Assembly: GCA_002327905.1 (NCBI GenBank) | Contig: DCUY01000055.1 | Span: forward strand, 1-6,911 | Direction of reading: 5' to 3' | DNA from: Caldifarciminota bacterium UBA2202 | Lineage (GTDB): Bacteria; Hydrothermota; 32-111 | Length of the DNA stretch: 6,911 nt | Made by a program: the position numbers and the translations under genes | The notes under the pieces: model-generated | Seen by the model: only the letters and a program-made list of their open reading frames with translations | What the model was told of the DNA's origin: nothing | Databases searched by the model: none | Shown here: positions 1 to 4,849 of the stretch, in pieces | Position numbering within the stretch: the stretch's first letter is position 1 | Layout: each line of letters opens with the position of its first letter

Positions 1-73
1 CGAGACAATAATAAATAAATACAATCAACAACAATACAACATTTGATTAAATTTCTTAGCTTTACAGTTCCGA

Positions 74-117
74 ACAAAAACATCAGTCCGCTCCGCTTTG
101 CTATTCAATGTTTTTGT
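74..117. repeat. Perfect 10-bp inverted repeat
   Basis: ACAAAAACAT at 74-83 is the exact reverse complement of ATGTTTTTGT at 108-117, with a 24-nt loop rich in C and T. The loop is long for an intrinsic terminator. It may be one stem of a larger structured element in the first 330 bases. Confidence 0.5.
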
Positions 118-186
118 GAGGAGAAACAAGTAAATTCTTATTGATACACGAAAGTTCAAAGCGAATGAGGACGTCATCACAAGGCA

Positions 187-276
187 GCACATCATGTGGC
201 AGGCAGAATTTGTTGGACTGCTCTTTGAGCACTCCAACTCTACTCCATCATGATTTAGCTGGCGGGGATGATGTGC
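187..276. repeat. Long-range 9-bp inverted repeat enclosing a hairpin
   Basis: GCACATCAT at 187-195 is the exact reverse complement of ATGATGTGC at 268-276. The pair brackets the strong hairpin at 212-238 and the 8-bp palindrome ATCATGAT at 247-254. The left arm could instead fold locally, as CACAT-C-ATGTG at 188-198, so two mutually exclusive foldings are possible. The pattern resembles a multibranched RNA, but this is inference from complementarity only. Confidence 0.4.
212..238. repeat. 12-bp hairpin with TTT loop
   Basis: GTTGGACTGCTC (212-223) and GAGCACTCCAAC (227-238) are complementary at 11 of 12 positions, with one C-C mismatch (218 against 232) and a three-base loop at 224-226. No T-tract follows on either strand, so it is not a standard terminator. 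The GTTGGAC box resembles an integron R' box, but the boxes point the wrong way for attC. Confidence 0.6.
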
Positions 277-291
277 GAATGAACGCTGAGC

Positions 292-319
292 TTAGGGCGG
301 ACACACAGGTCCGCTCCTA
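292..319. repeat. REP-like GC-rich palindrome
   Basis: GCGGAC (297-302) and GTCCGC (309-314) form a perfect stem around the loop ACACAG. TAGG (293-296) pairs with CCTA (316-319) beyond one bulged T at 315. It lies about 25 nt past the stop codon of the minus-strand PPIase gene and is more GC-rich than its surroundings. There is no T-run on the minus strand, so it is more like a dispersed extragenic palindrome than a rho-independent terminator. It could still stabilise the 3' end of the antiporter-PPIase mRNA. Confidence 0.5.
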
Positions 320-344
320 CGATATTGTACCGATTATTGATAAT

Positions 345-983
345 TCAATGAATATCTTTCTCTTCTATAATAGTCTTATAGTCAGCCCCGTAATACTCTT
401 CCGCATCCACAATTTTAATCTCCCTCATGAAGTCGCCTTTTTTAATCTTGTTAAGAACATCAGCCTTCTCAATCACCTGTCCGAAGACAGTGTATTGGCC
501 GTCAAGATGAGAGGGTGTTCCAAGACAAATATAGAACTGGCTACCTGCGCTGTTCGGATCCTGTGACCGCGCCATTGCAACAGTGCCCTTCAAATGCTTT
601 ATGTCATTGAATTCCGCATTAACATTATATCCGGGACCTCCTGTATTTGTATTGTCAGGACTTCCTGTCTGAATGACAAATCCGGGTTCGACCCTGAAAA
701 TCACGAGACCATTGTAGAATTTTTTCTCGGATAACGTCAGAAAATTCTTCACATGATTCGGCGCCTTTTCAGGATAGAAACGGATAACCATTGTGTCTTC
801 GTTTTTACCGTCTGCCGACTGCCACAGGAACAGGGCCAATTTATCCTTGCTCAAATCGACCTCCTTTGTTTCAGCGAGTGTATCCGCATTCCCGCCTTTG
901 TTCAAATCTACTGCATTCTGTGATGGTTTGCATCCTGCAAAAATCATAAGTGCAGTCACAAGAAGAATTAAAATCCTTTTCAT
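345..983 (-). CDS. Cyclophilin-type peptidyl-prolyl cis-trans isomerase, predicted lipoprotein
   Basis: A 212-residue protein predicted to catalyse cis-trans isomerisation of X-Pro bonds in exported proteins. Residues 1-17 form a lipoprotein signal peptide (KR start, hydrophobic core) ending in FAGC, with Cys18 as the lipidation site. Lys at +2 would favour outer-membrane sorting if the cell is diderm. Residues 19-45 are a polar linker, and the cyclophilin domain spans about 46-196. Family landmarks are FRVEPGFVIQTG at 96-107, which carries the catalytic Arg97, and GSQFYI at 147-152. Positions equal to CypA Trp121 and His126 are His159 and Tyr164, as is common in bacterial members. The start has a strong AGGAGGT three bases upstream, inside the end of the antiporter gene, so translation is probably coupled to it. 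Stop is TGA. The fold assignment is secure; the substrate is unknown. Confidence 0.93.
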   Translation of the reverse strand: MKRILILLVTALMIFAGCKPSQNAVDLNKGGNADTLAETKEVDLSKDKLALFLWQSADGKNEDTMVIRFYPEKAPNHVKNFLTLSEKKFYNGLVIFRVEPGFVIQTGSPDNTNTGGPGYNVNAEFNDIKHLKGTVAMARSQDPNSAGSQFYICLGTPSHLDGQYTVFGQVIEKADVLNKIKKGDFMREIKIVDAEEYYGADYKTIIEEKDIH

Positions 984-984
984 T

Positions 985-1947
985 TTACCTCCTGATGATT
1001 AAGTAAACTGTATAAGCTATGTAAGACAAGAGAAAAAGAAACGATTGTTTCTTCTCTATTGTATGGCTCTGCCCGACGAACATTGTTGCAAAGAGCATCA
1101 TCGTTGCAACTGTCATGACGAGGATGTCGGAATTCATGACTGTCATGAACTTTGCATCTTTTATCACTGATCCAAATCCGAGTATGAATAAAACATTGAA
1201 TATGTTTGAACCGATAATATTGCCCACCGATATATCGGAATTTCTCTTGTATGCGGCGACCGCTGAAGTGGCAAGTTCTGGCATTGAAGTCCCTGCGGCA
1301 ATTACCGTAAAAGATATAAATTTCTCCGAAACACCCATTTGACGAGACAAAAAGACAGCACTGTCTGTGAGAAACTTTCCGGCCACTCCAAGACCGGCAA
1401 TTCCAAGGAGAATGAAAATAACCGCTTTTGCGAAAGCCATCTCCTTTATATCCGAACTCTCAATTGAATGCACCTTTGCTATATTAATGGTATAAATTAT
1501 AAACATAACAAAGAAAATGAGAAGCACAATTCCGTCAATTCTTGAAAGAACATTGACGCTTCCACCGTCAATGAATACATCATTCACCAAAACCAGCAGA
1601 AGTATTGATGTAAAGAGAGCAAAAGGAATCTCCTTCCAAGTAGTATTCTTCTGCACTCTGAGAGGATTTATCAGTCCAGCGACTCCGAGTATAAGAAATA
1701 TGTTGAATATATTTGAACCGATTACATTTCCAAAAACAATCTCATTATGGCCTGTGATTGAAGAATAAAGATTCACCACAAATTCAGGCATTGATGTGCC
1801 GAAAGACACAATTGTAAGTCCGATGGCTATCTCCGATACCTTCATGCGCTTTGCGAACGAACTTGCTCCCGAAACGAGAAAGTCTGCCGCTTTCAGCAGT
1901 ATGATAAAAGACCCGACAAAAATTAAGATCTGCGACAAAGTATTCAT
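985..1947 (-). CDS. Calcium/sodium antiporter (YrbG/CaCA family)
   Basis: A 320-residue inner-membrane exchanger of the Ca2+/cation antiporter superfamily, close in length to E. coli YrbG. It consists of about ten hydrophobic segments arranged as two inverted halves. The alpha-1 repeat has GTSMPE (50-55) and GNVIGSNIFN (73-82); alpha-2 has GTSMPE (219-224) and GNIIGSNIFN (242-251). Glu55 and Glu224 match the ion-binding glutamates of the M. jannaschii exchanger (E54, E213). Its Asp240 position is Asn251 here, so both halves carry Asn. I chose the ATG at 1947 over a TTG at 1983, because the TTG is part of a TTGACA -35 box and the shorter protein begins like the family. No Shine-Dalgarno precedes the ATG. 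The gene ends one base before the PPIase gene. The ion exchanged is inferred from the family. Confidence 0.9.
   Translation of the reverse strand: MNTLSQILIFVGSFIILLKAADFLVSGASSFAKRMKVSEIAIGLTIVSFGTSMPEFVVNLYSSITGHNEIVFGNVIGSNIFNIFLILGVAGLINPLRVQKNTTWKEIPFALFTSILLLVLVNDVFIDGGSVNVLSRIDGIVLLIFFVMFIIYTINIAKVHSIESSDIKEMAFAKAVIFILLGIAGLGVAGKFLTDSAVFLSRQMGVSEKFISFTVIAAGTSMPELATSAVAAYKRNSDISVGNIIGSNIFNVLFILGFGSVIKDAKFMTVMNSDILVMTVATMMLFATMFVGQSHTIEKKQSFLFLLSYIAYTVYLIIRR
987..993 (-). promoter_or_regulatory. Shine-Dalgarno of the PPIase gene, encoded by antiporter AGG-AGG codons
   Basis: AGGAGGT on the minus strand lies three bases before the PPIase ATG. It is made of the last two Arg codons (AGG AGG) and the first base of the TAA stop of the antiporter gene. 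It is the only clear Shine-Dalgarno in the window and suggests termination-reinitiation coupling of the two genes. Confidence 0.8.
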
Positions 1948-1955
1948 AGTGGTAT

Positions 1956-1983
1956 AGTTTATCAAAATTTTCAAAAATGTCAA
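1956..1983 (-). promoter_or_regulatory. Promoter of antiporter-PPIase unit
   Basis: On the minus strand there is a perfect TTGACA -35 (1978-1983), a 16-bp spacer, then TGA-TAAACT, an extended -10 with the hexamer at 1956-1961. Transcription would start near 1949-1947, that is, at or within about 3 nt of the ATG at 1947. This implies a leaderless or nearly leaderless message, consistent with the missing Shine-Dalgarno. Confidence 0.65.
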
Positions 1984-1996
1984 TTCAAAATGAATT
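1982..1996. repeat. AT-rich palindrome between divergent promoters
   Basis: AATTCA (1982-1987) and TGAATT (1991-1996) are perfect inverted arms around AAA. The palindrome overlaps the upstream edge of the antiporter -35 and lies 16 bp from the -35 of the divergent acetyltransferase gene. That placement would suit a shared operator, but an AT-rich 6-bp palindrome can arise by chance. Confidence 0.3.
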
Positions 1997-2011
1997 AAAT
2001 CACTTTTGCAC

Positions 2012-2039
2012 TTGATTTTTGCGTTTCTTTTGTTATATT
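2012..2039 (+). promoter_or_regulatory. Promoter of GNAT acetyltransferase gene
   Basis: TTGATT (2012-2017), a 16-bp spacer, and an extended -10 TGT-TATATT with the hexamer at 2034-2039. The expected start, seven bases past the -10, is 2046, the A of the ATG. No Shine-Dalgarno is present between the -10 and the ATG; only six bases lie there. The geometry mirrors the divergent antiporter promoter. Confidence 0.65.
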
Positions 2040-2045
2040 GTAACT

Positions 2046-2798
2046 ATGTATGATTTTATTAAACTCGGAAAAGAGAATATCGGACTCGCATACTCCTGCA
2101 CAAAGGACTATTCTTTGTGGGGGTCCGAATATCATCAGGAGTCAAATAAGTTTTTAATCAATAATCTCGGATACAGAATTTATGCATTCGGAGTTCTTGA
2201 GAATAAGAATCCCGTAGGTCACGCGATTCTTGTTGACGCGAAACCGCCTCTCTCAATGGTTGATTCAAAAAATGGGCTCTACCTGCACTGCTTTTATATA
2301 TCTCCTAAACACAGGAACAAAAACATAGGAGCGACTCTTATTGAGAGGATAGAGATTGAAGTTCAGAAAGACAAGAAAGAAGCTATATTTTTAAATACAA
2401 TCGGAATAAAATGGATGAACAGGGACTTTTTTGAGAAGCATGGATATTCAATGATAAATGACGATGAAATGGATTCATTTATGATGAAACAACTTGGAAA
2501 AGAGACAGAGTACAGAATTATAAAAGATTTCCCTGTGCATGAGTCAAAAACCAATCAGCTTGTAATAAATCACAATCCTTTATGTCCGCTTATGCTTTAT
2601 CAGTATTCTCAATTGGCGAAGATCGCGGCTGAAGAGTTGAAGGAGATTGATATAATTGAAACCCGCGTTGAGAAAGCGAGCGACCTTTCGGAGCAATTCT
2701 CATTCGGAGTCTATTTCAACAATCTGCCGATTTTGCTCAATGAAAAAAAGATAAATGAGACTATAAAAGTTATAAAATCCCTTCAGATAAAAATCTAA
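2046..2798 (+). CDS. GNAT family N-acetyltransferase with YoaP-like C-terminal domain
   Basis: A 250-residue soluble protein. Residues 1 to about 150 are a GNAT fold: the acetyl-CoA pyrophosphate loop RNKNIGA (90-96) follows a YISP strand, and FFEKHGY (128-134) is the usual motif B. Residues about 170-245 look like the thioredoxin-like YoaP domain known from B. subtilis YoaP (a similar length): NHNPLCPLM carries one Cys (180), followed by a helix, an EIDIIETRVEKASD segment and a FGVYFNNLPIL strand pair. It would transfer acetyl from acetyl-CoA to an unknown acceptor. The ATG at 2046 is preferred to an in-frame TTG at 2019, because the promoter -10 lies downstream of that TTG. It is transcribed divergently from the antiporter, and its TAA stop overlaps the stop of hemW. 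The GNAT call is firm; the YoaP-like call is moderately firm; the substrate is not inferable. Confidence 0.88.
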   Translation: MYDFIKLGKENIGLAYSCTKDYSLWGSEYHQESNKFLINNLGYRIYAFGVLENKNPVGHAILVDAKPPLSMVDSKNGLYLHCFYISPKHRNKNIGATLIERIEIEVQKDKKEAIFLNTIGIKWMNRDFFEKHGYSMINDDEMDSFMMKQLGKETEYRIIKDFPVHESKTNQLVINHNPLCPLMLYQYSQLAKIAAEELKEIDIIETRVEKASDLSEQFSFGVYFNNLPILLNEKKINETIKVIKSLQIKI

Positions 2799-3868
2799 AC
2801 AGTTATCTCGGCAATTATATAATTCATAATTAGATAGCCCTTGTCAGTGCATTTCAGAACATTATCGTTAAATTCAAGAGAACCGTCCAAAATGAATTCT
2901 ATCATCCTCTCTTTTTTCAGATGCATCTTAATATTATTGTCAACGTAAAGTCCTGCCCGTGTGCGCAGACAAAGCATTATTCTCTCCAATCCTCTTCTTA
3001 TGTCAGTTACATCTTCTAACTGGCTTGACTCGTGAATATGCTTTATATATATAGAAATATCATCCGTATTCTGCATTCTCTTTTTCAGATTATATGAGGC
3101 GGCAGAGACTCCGTACCCGATGTATTGCGAGTCAAGATTCCAGTAAGAAAGATTATGCTTTGACTCAAATCCTTCACAGGCAAAATTGGAGACCTCATAT
3201 CTTTCAAATCCCCTCTTATAAATTTCTTCAAGAATTTTGTAGTATTCCTTCTCAAGAAAGATATCCTTTTTTTCTTTGTATTTCTCCCTGAAAAGTGCGG
3301 AATTCTCCTCAAGGGTTAGAAGATAGCAAGAAAGATGCTTTATCGGATAATCATCAATGAATGATATGTCCTGCGAAAAGCCGTTTACGCCCCAGATTAA
3401 ATCTATTGAGAGATTGTCATTGTCGGAAAAAAGACTGAGAACTCTCTCCGCCTCTCTTCGTCTGTGAGGCCTGTTGAGAAGCTTCAACACTCTGTTATCA
3501 AAAGACTGAACGCCTACAGAGAATCTGTTTGCTCCAATATCCTTATAGAATTCTATCAGATCCGCATTAACAGACTCGGGATTCATTTCAATTGTGAATT
3601 CCGAAATGTTTGTAGCATCATATCTGTCTTTAATTTCAAATACAATTCTCTCTATATATTCTTTTTCGACAAAAGAAGGAGTGCCTCCTCCAATGTATAA
3701 GGTATTCGCCTCTTCGAAAAACACATCTCTCTCCCGTATCTCCCTGACAAGAGAGTCAAAATACATTCTTTTTATATCTTCAGGATGATTCCCTGAGACA
3801 AATGCGCAGTATGAGCATTTGCTTTTGCAAAAAGGAATATGTATATAGATTCCATTATTGACTGACAT
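2795..3868 (-). CDS. hemW: Radical SAM heme chaperone HemW
   Basis: A 357-residue member of the HemN/HemW radical SAM family. The cluster motif C14-x3-C18-x2-C21 (CKSKCSYC) is followed by AF, so the fourth Cys typical of true coproporphyrinogen dehydrogenase HemN is absent, which supports HemW. SAM-binding GGGTPS is at 60-65, EMNPES at 94-99, GVQSF at 119-123, and the HemW signatures RYEVSNFA (223-230) and KHNLSYWN (237-244) are present. HemW is thought to bind heme and deliver it to respiratory proteins. In place of the usual GAHSY, the segment near 253-259 reads GVSAASY, lacking the His. No Shine-Dalgarno is visible; the upstream gene ends five bases before the ATG. It is the last gene of the lepA operon. 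Its TAG stop interlocks with the TAA of the opposing acetyltransferase gene. Confidence 0.92.
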   Translation of the reverse strand: MSVNNGIYIHIPFCKSKCSYCAFVSGNHPEDIKRMYFDSLVREIRERDVFFEEANTLYIGGGTPSFVEKEYIERIVFEIKDRYDATNISEFTIEMNPESVNADLIEFYKDIGANRFSVGVQSFDNRVLKLLNRPHRRREAERVLSLFSDNDNLSIDLIWGVNGFSQDISFIDDYPIKHLSCYLLTLEENSALFREKYKEKKDIFLEKEYYKILEEIYKRGFERYEVSNFACEGFESKHNLSYWNLDSQYIGYGVSAASYNLKKRMQNTDDISIYIKHIHESSQLEDVTDIRRGLERIMLCLRTRAGLYVDNNIKMHLKKERMIEFILDGSLEFNDNVLKCTDKGYLIMNYIIAEITV

Positions 3869-3873
3869 TGAAT

Positions 3874-4383
3874 TTATTTAAGGCGGGAAAGAATTATTCT
3901 ATAGTGCGCCTTTGATGAAAGAACTGCAAAAAAAGTCGTCTCTCCGTCATAATATGCGGCAAAGCATTTTTCTCTGCACCTTGTAAAAATAAAATCCTGT
4001 TTATAAGACTTTGAATTTTTCATCATATTCTGCATATTTACGCAGATTTTCAAAAGAGTCTTGTCTCCCTCCACCATTTTTTCATCCGAATCTATGAGAA
4101 TATATTTTTCCAAAAACGGAATTCTTGAATAATCAATTCTAACTTTGGTTGCCTTGCCTATATCAATAACAACTCTCCCCTTCTTAATCTTTCTGAATGA
4201 CTCAATAACTTTATCTTTGTCCTTTACATTTTTAAATCCTGAAGAGACTACAGCTCCCTGCTCAAACTTAAAGAAGCACGATTCATCCCCTTCAAGAATA
4301 ATCGAACCGTTTGATTTGTGCTTCTTGAACTGAGCAATTCTCTTTTCAATGTCAAAATCATCAAGATTCAATGTTATTTTCAT
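3874..4383 (-). CDS. Uncharacterised protein with possible DUF4388/PATAN-like N-terminus
   Basis: A 169-residue soluble protein with no signal peptide or membrane segment; I do not recognise its family. Residues 1-75 (an opening LDDFDIEKRIAQFKKH, then SNGSIILEGDESCFFKFEQGAVVSSG) resemble the strand pattern of the DUF4388/PATAN domain, in which a small beta sheet carries 'G-x-hydrophobic ... FxxGxVV'. That domain is often linked to response regulators and gliding or GTPase signalling. Residues about 100-169 form an alpha-beta segment with RCREKCFAAYYDGETTFFAVLS, two Cys three residues apart (136, 140), possibly a Roadblock-like or separate domain. It sits 4 bp after lepB and 5 bp before hemW, so it is co-transcribed. 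The operon position is conserved-looking but gives no clear function. It is a real gene given the tight packing and its in-frame length. Confidence 0.8.
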   Translation of the reverse strand: MKITLNLDDFDIEKRIAQFKKHKSNGSIILEGDESCFFKFEQGAVVSSGFKNVKDKDKVIESFRKIKKGRVVIDIGKATKVRIDYSRIPFLEKYILIDSDEKMVEGDKTLLKICVNMQNMMKNSKSYKQDFIFTRCREKCFAAYYDGETTFFAVLSSKAHYRIILSRLK

Positions 4384-4387
4384 ATTC

Positions 4388-4849
4388 TTAAAAGATTGTC
4401 ACAGGATTATTTATCTGAACTCCTATAACCGATTTAACATTCAAGAATCCGAATTTCCTCGAATCAAGGGAATTCCGAAAATTATCCCCCATTACAAAAA
4501 TTGAATCTTGCGGCACAATAAAAGTATCTGTAATTCCTCCAGTGGAGAAAATGAGAGTGTCTCCCTCAATGCCGACGCACCTCTTCATTATATATGCTTC
4601 ATTATTCTTAACAATTATAATTTTGTTTTTCAGGAATGCATTAAGATTATCTTTGCTGTATCCTGTCATAATGTTTATTGATGTCTTTTTCAGAGCGAAT
4701 ATTATGTTATTCTCTTTCAGAGAATCATTCATGGATTCGCCTCTCACAATAAACGGAGAAACAATGAATATTTTTATAATCATTATGGCGAATACGGATT
4801 CTACAAGAATCCGGATAATCTGCTGTGTCTTTGATTTATTCCTGTTCAT
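4388..4849 (-). CDS. lepB: Signal peptidase I (short form)
   Basis: A 153-residue S26 family membrane protease that removes signal peptides of exported proteins outside the inner membrane. One N-terminal membrane anchor spans about 11-32. Box B is RGESMNDSL with nucleophile Ser39; box D is YIMKRCVGIEGD with general base Lys89; box E is GDNFRNSLDSRKFG at 121-134. The catalytic Ser-Lys dyad is therefore complete. It is much shorter than E. coli LepB (324 residues), having one anchor and essentially only the catalytic core. Box B has Asp where Pro is usual (SMxP), and the GD of box C reads NK. The ATG lies 14 bp inside the 3' end of lepA, so translation is probably coupled to it; no good Shine-Dalgarno is seen. 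Confidence 0.92.
   Translation of the reverse strand: MNRNKSKTQQIIRILVESVFAIMIIKIFIVSPFIVRGESMNDSLKENNIIFALKKTSINIMTGYSKDNLNAFLKNKIIIVKNNEAYIMKRCVGIEGDTLIFSTGGITDTFIVPQDSIFVMGDNFRNSLDSRKFGFLNVKSVIGVQINNPVTIF

Larger units (their letters stand above)
1..344. other. Gene-free stretch dense in inverted repeats
   Basis: This is the region downstream of the PPIase gene. I see no convincing coding region. The longest reading frames are a 70-residue minus frame and a 141-residue plus frame that runs into the PPIase gene in antisense, and neither has a ribosome binding site or a family motif. Instead there are at least four inverted repeats: 74-83 with 108-117, 187-195 with 268-276, 212-223 with 227-238, and 293-302 with 309-319. 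The octamer GCGAATGA occurs at 161-168 and 275-282. Density this high suggests a structured RNA or the remnant of a non-coding mobile repeat. No family was recognised, and the left boundary is cut by the window. Confidence 0.5.

Noticed and set aside
25..237. A 70-residue minus-strand reading frame in the left gene-free region
   Set aside because: It has no ribosome binding site, promoter or family motif, its residues look like translated AT-rich repeat DNA, and it crosses the inverted repeats at 74-117 and 212-238.
212..238. Integron attC site, because of GTTGGAC (GTTRRRY)
   Set aside because: attC needs RYYYAAC upstream and GTTRRRY downstream; here the order is reversed, and the second box (CTCCAAC) fails the consensus. 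No integrase or cassette pattern is present.
1981..1983. TTG start at 1983 for the antiporter (332 residues)
   Set aside because: This TTG is the first half of the TTGACA -35 box, and the extra 12 residues do not resemble the family N-terminus.
2019..2021. TTG start at 2019 for the acetyltransferase (259 residues)
   Set aside because: It lies upstream of the predicted -10 (2034-2039), so it would not be in the transcript from that promoter.
2813..2824. Perfect palindrome AATTATATAATT just past the acetyltransferase stop, as a terminator
   Set aside because: It is AT-only, lies inside the hemW coding end where it encodes normal residues, and lacks a GC stem and T-tract.
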